DNA of 12,736 bases, taken from NCBI GenBank assembly GCA_902572675.1, contig CACGGY010000028.1, positions 1 through 12,736 on the forward strand. Direction: 5' to 3'. The DNA comes from an uncultured Prochlorococcus sp. Lineage in GTDB: Bacteria; Cyanobacteriota; Cyanobacteriia; PCC-6307; Cyanobiaceae. Of this stretch, positions 6,073 through 12,736 are shown in pieces. Position 1 is the first letter of the stretch. Every line of letters starts with the position of its first letter. A program made the translations under genes and the position numbers. The notes beneath the pieces were generated by a model. It worked only from the letters and a program-made list of their open reading frames with translations. It was not told where the DNA came from and did no database searches.

Positions 6073-7401
6073 TTGAGCAACCAAAAGTTCGAGACACTTC
6101 AGTTACATGCAGGCCAAGTTCCTGATCCAACTACAAATTCTAGAGCAGTTCCCATTTATCAAACTAGTTCTTATGTCTTTGATAATGCAGAGCATGGAGC
6201 CAATCTTTTTGGATTAAAAGAATTTGGAAATATTTATACCCGACTTATGAACCCTACCACAGATGTCTTCGAAAAAAGAATGGCAGCTTTGGAGGGAGGA
6301 ATGGCAGCACTTGCAACATCCTCAGGACAAGCTGCTCAATTCTTGGCAATCGTGAATTGCATGACAGCAGGGGACAATTTTGTCTCTACATCTTTTCTAT
6401 ATGGTGGGACTTACAATCAATTTAAAGTACAATTTCCAAGATTAGGAATAGAAGTTAAATTTGCGGATGGTGATAGTATCGATAGTTTTAGAAATAAAAT
6501 TGATGATAAAACCAAAGCAATATATGTCGAATCAATGGGAAATCCTCGGTTCAACATTCCTGATTTTGATGGACTTTCTGCTTTGGCTAAGGAAAATGGA
6601 ATTCCTTTAATAGTTGATAATACCCTTGGTGCTGGTGGAGCTTTAATAAGACCAATTGATTTTGGAGCAGATGTTGTTGTAGAAAGTGCAACGAAATGGA
6701 TCGGTGGACATGGAACAAGTATCGGTGGGGTTATTGTTGATGCAGGAACCTTTGATTGGGGAAATGGTAAATTCCCGCTAATGAGTGAGCCAAGCGCTGC
6801 TTATCATGGGCTCGTTCATTGGGACGCTTTTGGTTTCGGTAGTGATATCTGCAAATCTTTGGGAGTACCTGATAATAGAAATATAGCTTTTGCGTTAAGA
6901 GCAAGACTTGAATGCCTGAGAGACTGGGGATCAGCTCAAAGTCCTTTTAATTCATTTTTGTTATTGCAGGGTCTTGAAACTCTAAGCTTAAGAATAGAAA
7001 GACAAACTTCTAATGCTCTTGAATTAGCAAAATGGTTGGATTCTAATTCTAATGTAAGTAGTGTTAATTACCCAGGCTTAGAATCTGATCCATATTACTC
7101 AAGTGCCAAAAAATATACTTCTGGAAGGGGAATGGGTTGTATGCTTATGTTCTCTCTTAATGGTGGATATGAAAATGCAGTGAAATTTATTGATTCCTTA
7201 AAATTAGCTAGCCACCTTGCTAACGTAGGGGATTCAAAAACATTAGTAATTCATCCGGCTTCAACAACTCATCAGCAATTATCTGAAGAAGAACAATTAT
7301 CTGCAGGTGTTACTCCTACGATGGTGAGAGTTTCTGTAGGAATTGAGCACATTGATGATATAAAATCAGATTTCGAACAAGCACTTTCACAAATCAAATA
7401 G
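6073..7401 (+). CDS. metY: O-acetylhomoserine sulfhydrylase
   Basis: A 442-residue PLP-dependent enzyme of the Cys/Met-metabolism family. It condenses O-acetylhomoserine with sulfide to give homocysteine and acetate in the cytoplasm. The family opening FETLQLHAGQVPDPTTNSRA is intact. Y55TRLMNPT supplies the phosphate-binding Tyr/Arg, Asp182 in IVDNTLG contacts the pyridine nitrogen, and Lys208 in ESATKWIGGHGT should carry the PLP. The insertion YHGLVHWDAFG and the length of about 430-440 separate sulfhydrylases from the shorter cystathionine synthases. The start is TTG at 6073, because the protein begins exactly where family members do and no ATG precedes it in frame. AGG at 6055-6057 is rather distant. 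metA follows after 13 nt, so the two form an operon giving direct sulfhydrylation. Confidence 0.95.
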   Translation: MSNQKFETLQLHAGQVPDPTTNSRAVPIYQTSSYVFDNAEHGANLFGLKEFGNIYTRLMNPTTDVFEKRMAALEGGMAALATSSGQAAQFLAIVNCMTAGDNFVSTSFLYGGTYNQFKVQFPRLGIEVKFADGDSIDSFRNKIDDKTKAIYVESMGNPRFNIPDFDGLSALAKENGIPLIVDNTLGAGGALIRPIDFGADVVVESATKWIGGHGTSIGGVIVDAGTFDWGNGKFPLMSEPSAAYHGLVHWDAFGFGSDICKSLGVPDNRNIAFALRARLECLRDWGSAQSPFNSFLLLQGLETLSLRIERQTSNALELAKWLDSNSNVSSVNYPGLESDPYYSSAKKYTSGRGMGCMLMFSLNGGYENAVKFIDSLKLASHLANVGDSKTLVIHPASTTHQQLSEEEQLSAGVTPTMVRVSVGIEHIDDIKSDFEQALSQIK

Positions 7402-7414
7402 GAAAAGAGATTTA

Positions 7415-8305
7415 TTGGCTTTAATAATTCCTAGTAACTATCACAAGATTAGTGATGTTGAGAAAAATCATATATCTTGGATCGAACCTGAATTGGCAAA
7501 AAGACAGGATATACGTCCTCTTAGGATTGGTATTTTAAATATCATGCCTCTTGGCAAGCAGTATGAATTTAACTTACTACATCCACTTGGTTTATCTCCT
7601 CTTCAAATTGAGCCAGTTTGGATAAAGCTTGAAACTCACTCTTATAAAACATGGGATCATAATCATCTAAATAATCTATACATAACTTGGGAAGAAGCAA
7701 ATACTCCCGAACCGTTAGATGGAATTATTGTTACTGGAGCACCTATTGAGCACCTAGCCTTTGAGGAGGTTAAGTATTGGGATGAATTTGTAAAAATTGT
7801 AAATGAAGCTAGAAATTCTTGTGCCAGTACTCTTGGATTATGTTGGGCGGGCTTTGCGCTGGCTTATTTGGCAGGAGTTGATAAGCAAGTTTTTGATAGG
7901 AAATTATTTGGGGTATTTCCTTTAAAAAGTCTTGTTCCTGGACACCCTTTGATGGGTACACAAGATGATGAATTTATATGTCCTCAAAGTAGATTTGCGG
8001 GATTACCAGACTTGGAAATGGAGAAGGCCCAAAAAGAAGGGAAATTGAATTTGTTGGCTTATGGAGAAAACGTTGGGTATACAATATTTGAATCTAATGA
8101 TCAAAAACAACTTATGCATTTAGGTCATCCTGAATATACGGTGCATAGAATTATTAGTGAAATTGAAAGAGACAAAGAAAAGGGAGATGTTCCTCCTCCT
8201 GAAAATTTTGATTTAAATAGTTCAAAAACCGCTTGGAGATCGCATAGGAATTTGCTTTTTCAGCAATGGCTTTGGTTTTGTTATCAACAAGTTAGTCTTA
8301 ATTAA
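7415..8305 (+). CDS. metA: homoserine O-acyltransferase, MetA family, predicted acetyl-CoA specific
   Basis: A 296-residue MetA-family enzyme that acylates homoserine, the committed step of methionine synthesis. The nucleophile is Cys143 in LGLCWAG, and His238 and Glu240 in LGHPEY complete the triad (Cys142/His235/Glu237 in E. coli). GAPIEHLAF puts Glu112 at the position that is Gly in succinyl-CoA-using E. coli MetA and Glu in acetyl-CoA-using Bacillus MetA. The one-residue offset agrees with Cys143. Acetyl-CoA is therefore the predicted donor, which fits the neighbour metY needing O-acetylhomoserine. Start is TTG at 7415 with GGAAAAGAGA at 7401-7410 as ribosome site, overlapping the end of metY and suggesting coupled translation. 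It converges on the SulP gene with 5 nt between. Confidence 0.93.
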   Translation: MALIIPSNYHKISDVEKNHISWIEPELAKRQDIRPLRIGILNIMPLGKQYEFNLLHPLGLSPLQIEPVWIKLETHSYKTWDHNHLNNLYITWEEANTPEPLDGIIVTGAPIEHLAFEEVKYWDEFVKIVNEARNSCASTLGLCWAGFALAYLAGVDKQVFDRKLFGVFPLKSLVPGHPLMGTQDDEFICPQSRFAGLPDLEMEKAQKEGKLNLLAYGENVGYTIFESNDQKQLMHLGHPEYTVHRIISEIERDKEKGDVPPPENFDLNSSKTAWRSHRNLLFQQWLWFCYQQVSLN

Positions 8306-8312
8306 CTTTTTT
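8289..8312 (+). terminator. predicted intrinsic terminator of metY-metA
   Basis: AAGTTA (8289-8294) and TAACTT (8303-8308) pair perfectly around an 8-nt loop, and the T-run 8307-8312 follows. The stem includes the metA stop codon and the T-run reaches into the end of the opposing SulP gene. It is A-T-rich, so strength is uncertain, but its form and place suit a rightward terminator. Confidence 0.4.
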
Positions 8313-9876
8313 AATGAGCGCTTTCCATACCACCTAGTCTTTCAAATAAGTTAAGACTTTCTTTGTTTAATCCCACAATTTCAACTTTAGAACCACCATT
8401 CTGGAATTTTCTAATAATTTGCTCAAGAGCAACTACGCCACTTTGATCCCAAATATGAGCTAAAGACATATCAATTACAATATTTTCAGGATGTTCATGA
8501 ATATCAAATCCTTGTAAAAAATAAATTTTACTTACAAAAAATAATTGACCTTTTACTTTGTAGGTGGTCAAATTATTTTCTTTAGCTCTTGAGACAGTTA
8601 TAACTTTTGCGACTTTTCTGCTGAAAAGAATTGCAGCTAATGCAACTCCTGCAATAACTCCAAGTGCAAGATTATGAGGTTTTGTAAGCATTGTAACTGC
8701 AAAAGTCATAAGCATTACTGCAGTATCACTTTTGGGTATCTTTCTAATATTTTTTAATCCATTTATATCTGCTGTACTTATTGCGATTGTTATCATGATT
8801 GCTACTAAAGCAGCCATTGGTATTGCTCCAATCCAAGACTTCAAGAGGATAATCATAATTAGTAGAGATATACCTGAGGAGAGGGTTGATAATCTAGATT
8901 TACCACCATTTTCAGTATTCATAACAGATTGCCCAACTAAGGCACATCCTGCCATTCCACCAAATAAGGATGCAACAATATTTGCGATTCCTTGTCCTCT
9001 TGCTTCTTTATTTTTATTAGAACTTGTATCAGTTACATCGTCTAAAATGTCTTGAGTTAAAAAGGTTTCCATTAAACCCACAAGGGATATTGCAAGCGAA
9101 GTCGGTAAAATTATCCCTAATGTTTCAAGACTAAAAGGTACTTTCCCATTTTCTATTGATCCAAAAGGAAGAGAAATACTTGGTAATCCATCAGGTAATT
9201 TACCCAAATCGCTAACTGTTGGGACATCTAGATTAAAGAATATGCTTATAAGAGTAATTACTACTATTGCGATAAGTTGAGATGGGACTACTTTTGTGAT
9301 CTTTGGAAGCCCATAGATAATTACTAATCCTAGGATTACAAGAATCCAAACTACTGGAATCTGAGAGTTAACTGGATATTGACTTATAGTTTGTTCAACT
9401 AATCCTTTTGATTCTTTAATACCTATTCCTAACTGAGGTAGTTGTGCTTGAAATATTAAAAGTGCCAGTGCATTTACAAATCCACTTAATACTCCTGTTG
9501 GCACGAATCGCATTTGGTAGGCAAGTCTTAAATATCCCCAAAGAATCTGGAATATTCCAGTTAATAAACCAGCTGCAATAAGATATGGGACTCCTAATCC
9601 AGGAGCTTGTGATTCTCCATAAGCGACAAGTCCAGTCATTAAAAGAGCTGTTGAACCTGTGGCTGAAGTGATCATTCCCTTTCTTCCTCCAACAATCGCA
9701 ATTGTTATAGATAAGCAAAATGCACCAAAAAGGCCAACTTTAGGATCTACACCAGCTATACCTGAAAAAGCAATTGCCTCTGGGATCATTGCAAAAGCAA
9801 CAACTAAGCCAGAGAGAATATTTGACTTTGGATCATCTAACCAATTTTTAGATAAATATTTTGTGAAATTTGACAT
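8311..9876 (-). CDS. SulP-family anion transporter with STAS domain
   Basis: A 521-residue inner-membrane carrier of the SulP/SLC26 family. The membrane part (about 15-425) has the inverted-repeat hydrophobic segments expected of the 14-helix fold, including AMIPEAIAFSGIAGVDPKVGL near the first helices and ATGSTALL in helix 3. The family block EARGQGIANIVASLFGGMAG spans 291-310. A cytoplasmic STAS domain (about 430-521) includes IVIDMSLAHIWDQSGVVALE. Characterised relatives carry sulfate or, in cyanobacteria, bicarbonate (BicA). Where BicA has Asp258 and Thr262 this protein has Glu270 and Thr274, and the nearby Gly/Ala/Thr loop differs, so BicA-type sodium-bicarbonate symport should not be assumed. 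It lies 30 nt downstream of the flavoprotein gene on the same strand, beside methionine genes on the other strand. Confidence 0.88.
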   Translation of the reverse strand: MSNFTKYLSKNWLDDPKSNILSGLVVAFAMIPEAIAFSGIAGVDPKVGLFGAFCLSITIAIVGGRKGMITSATGSTALLMTGLVAYGESQAPGLGVPYLIAAGLLTGIFQILWGYLRLAYQMRFVPTGVLSGFVNALALLIFQAQLPQLGIGIKESKGLVEQTISQYPVNSQIPVVWILVILGLVIIYGLPKITKVVPSQLIAIVVITLISIFFNLDVPTVSDLGKLPDGLPSISLPFGSIENGKVPFSLETLGIILPTSLAISLVGLMETFLTQDILDDVTDTSSNKNKEARGQGIANIVASLFGGMAGCALVGQSVMNTENGGKSRLSTLSSGISLLIMIILLKSWIGAIPMAALVAIMITIAISTADINGLKNIRKIPKSDTAVMLMTFAVTMLTKPHNLALGVIAGVALAAILFSRKVAKVITVSRAKENNLTTYKVKGQLFFVSKIYFLQGFDIHEHPENIVIDMSLAHIWDQSGVVALEQIIRKFQNGGSKVEIVGLNKESLNLFERLGGMESAH

Positions 9877-9906
9877 TTTAAGTTTCTTTATAATTAAGAA
9901 GTTAAC

Positions 9907-11187
9907 TCATAAAGGAGGCAAAATACCTTGTGGGTCAAAAATATTCTTTAAAGTTTTTAATTCGTTCATTCTATTTCCAAAGGCTAATTTAATTTCTTCT
10001 TCATGAGAATTCAAATGATTATGCAATTGTGCTAAGTGAATATTTGGATAAAACCTTTTTAGCTTGGTCCAAGATTTATAAATCCATTCCAGAGCGACTT
10101 CTTTTTCTTGAAGATCATTTTTTTTCCATGATGCATATATCCATGGTTTCCAAGTACTTTTTCTATGAACAAAAAAGCTTGAGCCATGATTTAACTTTTT
10201 AGTTTTGCACCCTAATTGTTGAGAAGCAATATAACAGGAATTATTTGGTTTATTATCCATTATTTCATTCAAACATTTTATGAAAATAGGGATATCATTT
10301 TTTAGATCTTCTCCAAGAAGACTAATTACCTCAGAATGGTTATTTGCATTCAGCTCATATAAATTTAATTCCTTTGGGAAAAAATTAATTTTGTTAAAGT
10401 TCTCAAAAAATTTTTTTTCTAGAGAGGGAAATTTGTCTAGAAGCATTAAATATTCTTCTGTTCTTTTATCCTCAAAATTATTTTTGAGTTCGGCAAAAAT
10501 ATATATATAAATTTTTTGGGCATAAATCCATTGAAGACTAATATTTTCTGGAAATTCCTCTGATAGTTTTATTATTTCTGAAAGTTCATTTAAATTTACA
10601 AATCCTTCAATAACCTCAATTGGATTAGATTGGATAGTATTGAGTTCTATTTCGGTAATGATCGAGAAGAATGGTGCTGCGCCCTTAAGTGCTTCCCAAA
10701 TCAATTGTTTTTCTGGATTTATTTGATTTTTTTTTAAATAAATAAATGTGCCATTACCCAAGAAACCTTTTATCGATTCAATATTATCGATGGCTAATCC
10801 GTAGGCTCTACTAAGGGGGCTTACTCCACCAGTAAGTATATAGCCAGCTCCAGGAAGTTTAGAAAGTCCGATTGGAAAACTTCGATTATGTTTTTGTAAA
10901 TGATTTAATAAATCCCCCATTATTACTCCACCTCCAATTCTGACTAAATTGCTTTCTATATTTAGGTCAATTTTGTTGTAATTTTTTCTTAGATCAAGAG
11001 TTGTAAAACCATCTTTTGCACAGCTAGATGTTGTACCTCCACTACATACACAAAGATGCTCGAGCCCTTTTTTTGAAGAATTATTTTCATTAAATAAGAA
11101 ATCTTCAACGTCGTAAATTATTTCCTTTAACTTTGCGTCCCTTGAATTAATATTTGGAATTTCAGGCAAGTTATTATTTTTTTTCAC
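9907..11187 (-). CDS. PCMH-type FAD-binding oxidoreductase
   Basis: A 426-residue flavoprotein of the vanillyl-alcohol-oxidase/GlcD superfamily. The FAD domain (about 40-185) shows CSGGTTSSC, LVRIGGGVIMGDLLNHL (81-97), then LPGAGYILTGGVSPLSRAYG with LAIDNIESI (131-139). The C-terminus ends NRMNELKTLKNIFDPQGIL, the berberine-bridge-type closing segment. Relatives often tether FAD to a His in RSGGH and a Cys in the CPTVGVGG region. Here those positions read SGGTT and SKLPGAG, so FAD is probably held non-covalently. The substrate is unknown; relatives oxidise sugars, hydroxy acids or alkaloids. No signal peptide is seen. The start is a GTG at 11187 without a clear ribosome site. It is followed after 30 nt by the SulP gene, suggesting a two-gene unit, and is divergent from cbiX. 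Confidence 0.82.
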   Translation of the reverse strand: MKKNNNLPEIPNINSRDAKLKEIIYDVEDFLFNENNSSKKGLEHLCVCSGGTTSSCAKDGFTTLDLRKNYNKIDLNIESNLVRIGGGVIMGDLLNHLQKHNRSFPIGLSKLPGAGYILTGGVSPLSRAYGLAIDNIESIKGFLGNGTFIYLKKNQINPEKQLIWEALKGAAPFFSIITEIELNTIQSNPIEVIEGFVNLNELSEIIKLSEEFPENISLQWIYAQKIYIYIFAELKNNFEDKRTEEYLMLLDKFPSLEKKFFENFNKINFFPKELNLYELNANNHSEVISLLGEDLKNDIPIFIKCLNEIMDNKPNNSCYIASQQLGCKTKKLNHGSSFFVHRKSTWKPWIYASWKKNDLQEKEVALEWIYKSWTKLKRFYPNIHLAQLHNHLNSHEEEIKLAFGNRMNELKTLKNIFDPQGILPPL

Positions 11188-11190
11188 TAC

Positions 11191-11220
11191 TTGATATCGT
11201 TCTTTACTATTATGTTATAA
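11191..11220 (+). promoter_or_regulatory. possible cbiX promoter
   Basis: TTGATA (11191-11196) and TTATAA (11215-11220) are 18 nt apart in the short spacer between the flavoprotein GTG and the cbiX TTG. Transcription would begin near 11227, giving a nearly leaderless cbiX message if the TTG at 11235 is right. The -10 overlaps the mini-ORF ATG TTA TAA (11212-11220). Weak motif evidence in AT-rich DNA. Confidence 0.25.
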
Positions 11221-11234
11221 GTAATAACTTAATT

Positions 11235-12383
11235 TTGGATAACCTAGATTCGAAGTTAAATAATCAAGTAGCTATTCTTATCTGTGGACATGGTAGTAGA
11301 AATAAACTTGCTATTAATGAATTTCAAGAATTAACTAAACTCATTCAAAAAAGATATTCAGATATCATAGTTGAATATGGTTTTTTGGAATTTGCCAAAC
11401 CTTCACTTGTAGATGCTCTAGACAAGTTAAGAGATCATTCTATAAAAAAAGTAATTGCAATACCCGCAATGCTTTTTGCTGCTGGCCATGTCAAAAATGA
11501 TATACCTAGTCTGCTTATGAATTATTCAGGTAAAACAGGCATGGAAATAATTTATGGTAGAGAATTAGGCATTAATAATTTAATGATCAGTGCAGCTTGT
11601 GAGAGAGTGAAAGATGTATTTAAACAAAATCATACTCTCCAGCCTGAAGAATCATTACTAGTCGTTGTTGGTAGAGGCTCTTCTGATCCAGATGCAAATT
11701 CCAATGTTTCAAAAATTACGAGAATGATCGTAGAGGGAATTGGTCTGGGATGGGGAGAAACAGTCTATTCTGGTGTAACATTTCCTCTCGTTGAACCTGG
11801 TTTGAAAAATGTTGTGAGACTTGGTTATAAAAACATAATTATTTTTCCTTATTTCCTTTTCTCAGGAGTGCTTGTTACTCGAATCAAAAGGCAAAGTGAT
11901 TTAGTTGCTATTAATAATCCACATATTTCATTTATACATGCAAAGTATCTTTCATCACAATCTTATGTAGTGGATACATTTGTAGAGAGGATTGAAGAGA
12001 TTCTTAATGACGAGGGGAAGAATTTTATGAATTGTTCCACTTGCAAATATAGATCAAGTTTATTTGGATTTGAAAATGAAGTTGGATTGGTCCAAGAAAG
12101 TCATCATGATCATGTAGAGGGATTGGGTGTTTCTTGTGAATTATGTGACATGGAATGTAATGGTGCTTGCGAAATTGATAGCCCAATCCTTGCTCATGAA
12201 CAAAATGAATCTAATTTATTGAAAAAGCATTCTTTAGAAAATAGACATTCAAATAAACATGTTCATGATCACCATCATCATAATCATAGTTTCTATCCAA
12301 ATTCAAAACATCCTTTGGGTCCTGTCACGCTTCGCTTGCTTAACGAAGATGAAATCTTAAGAAAATCCGTCGAAAATGACTGA
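11235..12383 (+). CDS. cbiX: sirohydrochlorin cobaltochelatase CbiX, long form
   Basis: A 382-residue two-domain chelatase that inserts cobalt into sirohydrochlorin for cobalamin (here probably pseudocobalamin) synthesis. Domain 1 (about 10-130) has ICGHGSRNK with His19 and MLFAAGHVKND with His85, the expected metal/proton ligands. Domain 2 (about 140-260) has VVGRGSSDPDANS and FPYFLFSGVLV. The C-terminal part resembles Bacillus-type CbiX: MNCSTC (265-270) fits the MxCxxC Fe-S motif, CELCDMECNGAC adds four Cys (301, 304, 308, 312), and HVHDHHHHNH (343-352) is a His-rich metal tract. The tail HPLGPVTLRLL is unassigned. The frame is open to 11154, but residues before TTG 11235 look like spacer and overlap the divergent flavoprotein gene, so TTG giving MDNLDSKLNN is preferred. 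No good ribosome site supports it. Confidence 0.88.
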   Translation: MDNLDSKLNNQVAILICGHGSRNKLAINEFQELTKLIQKRYSDIIVEYGFLEFAKPSLVDALDKLRDHSIKKVIAIPAMLFAAGHVKNDIPSLLMNYSGKTGMEIIYGRELGINNLMISAACERVKDVFKQNHTLQPEESLLVVVGRGSSDPDANSNVSKITRMIVEGIGLGWGETVYSGVTFPLVEPGLKNVVRLGYKNIIIFPYFLFSGVLVTRIKRQSDLVAINNPHISFIHAKYLSSQSYVVDTFVERIEEILNDEGKNFMNCSTCKYRSSLFGFENEVGLVQESHHDHVEGLGVSCELCDMECNGACEIDSPILAHEQNESNLLKKHSLENRHSNKHVHDHHHHNHSFYPNSKHPLGPVTLRLLNEDEILRKSVEND

Positions 12384-12471
12384 ATCATCTGTCTCTTTCT
12401 CGGCTAAGTCTTAATAGACTCAGTAAATATAAGTTTTTCTAATGTAAAACTTGAAAATATTTTGGGTTAGA

Positions 12472-12513
12472 TTTTCCACAGTTCTTAGTTCGTTTTCCAC
12501 GTCCAAATCCACA
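12472..12513 (+). promoter_or_regulatory. cluster of three DnaA-box-like sites
   Basis: TTTTCCACA (12472-12480), TTTTCCACG (12493-12501) and AAATCCACA (12505-12513) lie in the same orientation, starting 21 and 12 nt apart. The first is the cyanobacterial DnaA box as I recall it, and the others differ by one and two bases. An A-T-rich stretch follows from 12600. They could be DnaA binding sites near a promoter or an origin-like element, but no dnaA or dnaN gene is visible to support an origin. Confidence 0.4.
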
Positions 12514-12554
12514 TCGGATTAGAAGTGCCAGTATTTTTTAGAAAAAACAGGACT

Positions 12555-12579
12555 TCAACATTATTGTTGACTTTTTTTT
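12555..12579 (+). terminator. predicted intrinsic terminator
   Basis: TCAACA (12555-12560) and TGTTGA (12565-12570) pair perfectly around TTAT and are followed by C and eight T residues. This is the clearest intrinsic terminator shape in the window. It lies 172 nt past cbiX, so it ends either a long cbiX 3' untranslated region or a separate small transcript from the gap. Confidence 0.55.
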
Positions 12580-12729
12580 AAGACCTTATCAATTCCTTCA
12601 CTAAAAAAAATATTTTTCTAAATTTAATTTATAACGTGAGTCTCATTTGATACCCTTAAAAGAGTGCTAGAAAAAATTTTTTGACTTTTAGGTAAAAAAA
12701 CATAATCATAGTTTTGTAGGAAAAAAGCT

Positions 12730-12736
12730 ATGGATC
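12730..12736 (+). CDS. probable start of the next gene, cut by the window edge
   Basis: ATG at 12730 is preceded at 12718-12721 by AGGA with an 8-nt spacer, the best-placed ribosome site in the window. Only ATG GAT C is visible, so the product cannot be identified. Upstream, TTGACT at 12681-12686 could be a -35 element, though no well-spaced -10 follows. Confidence 0.45.

Larger units (their letters stand above)
12384..12729. other. 346-nt intergenic region after cbiX
   Basis: No convincing protein, tRNA or known small RNA gene is seen on either strand. The left part has an imperfect hairpin with core AGTCT-TAAT-AGACT (12407-12420). The middle has three same-strand DnaA-box-like 9-mers and a small hairpin AATCC-ACATC-GGATT (12506-12520). 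A terminator-like hairpin follows at 12555-12579. From 12600 to 12640 the DNA is almost pure A-T, and the right end holds the leader of the next gene. For a genome this compact the gap is long and may carry a regulatory RNA or a protein-binding region. Confidence 0.6.

Noticed and set aside
8732..9055. Rightward 107-codon open frame inside the SulP gene
   Set aside because: It is hydrophobic only because it is the reverse of membrane-segment codons; the SulP frame is clearly the real one.
9416..9718. Leftward 100-codon frame overlapping SulP in another phase
   Set aside because: It lies out of frame within the intact SulP gene and its Cys/Trp-rich content is typical of an out-of-frame translation.
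9659..10006. Rightward 115-codon open frame across the SulP start
   Set aside because: It is antisense to two recognised genes and has no independent evidence.
11154..11234. Extra 27 residues at the N-terminus of CbiX
   Set aside because: They overlap the divergent flavoprotein start, contain spacer-like Tyr/Leu-rich sequence and precede the point where CbiX homology begins.
12472..12513. The DnaA-box cluster as the chromosomal origin itself
   Set aside because: Only three sites, two of them imperfect, and no dnaA, dnaN or other replication gene in view; kept only as a site cluster.

Overview
The window looks like a piece of a very AT-rich, compact picocyanobacterial chromosome, most likely high-light-type Prochlorococcus. 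This rests on three things: a recognisable cyanobacterial StpA (glucosylglycerol-phosphate phosphatase), a cyanobacterium-only hypothetical protein, and short spacers with genes packed on both strands. The species call comes from protein recognition and base composition, not from a search. No phage, insertion sequence, CRISPR array, rRNA or tRNA was found.

Layout. Positions 1-856 (minus strand) hold the start of an MscS-type channel, cut by the window edge, and an isochorismatase-family hydrolase. A 62-nt spacer with a promoter and a candidate iron box separates them from a rightward Fur-family regulator (919-1374). Fur converges with a leftward pair: stpA (2354-3574) and, downstream of it, an ArsS-like radical SAM protein (1381-2313). 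Divergent from stpA is a long, diverged relative of glycerol-3-phosphate dehydrogenase (3741-5249). Next come a cyanobacterial protein of unknown function (5341-6000) and metY and metA (6073-8305), which make homocysteine by the O-acetylhomoserine route. These converge with a leftward pair: a PCMH-type flavoprotein (9907-11187) and a SulP anion transporter (8311-9876). Divergent from the flavoprotein is a two-domain cobaltochelatase CbiX (11235-12383) with Cys-rich and His-rich tail segments. A 346-nt gap follows, with DnaA-box-like repeats and a terminator-like hairpin. The next gene appears to start at 12730.

How the genes fit together. MetA and MetY form a clear pathway pair, and the residue in MetA that sets acyl-donor choice predicts acetyl-CoA, matching MetY. 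The SulP transporter may supply sulfate or bicarbonate. The most intriguing cluster is 1381-5249: a glycosylglycerol-phosphate phosphatase, an ArsS-like radical SAM enzyme and a glycerol-3-phosphate-dehydrogenase relative lie side by side, with no glucosylglycerol-phosphate synthase in the window. One hypothesis is that they cooperate in making glycerol-linked sugars, possibly arsenosugars. Several genes (fur, the 219-residue protein, metY, metA, cbiX) seem to start with TTG, and three of these are preceded by a two- or three-codon ATG mini-ORF.
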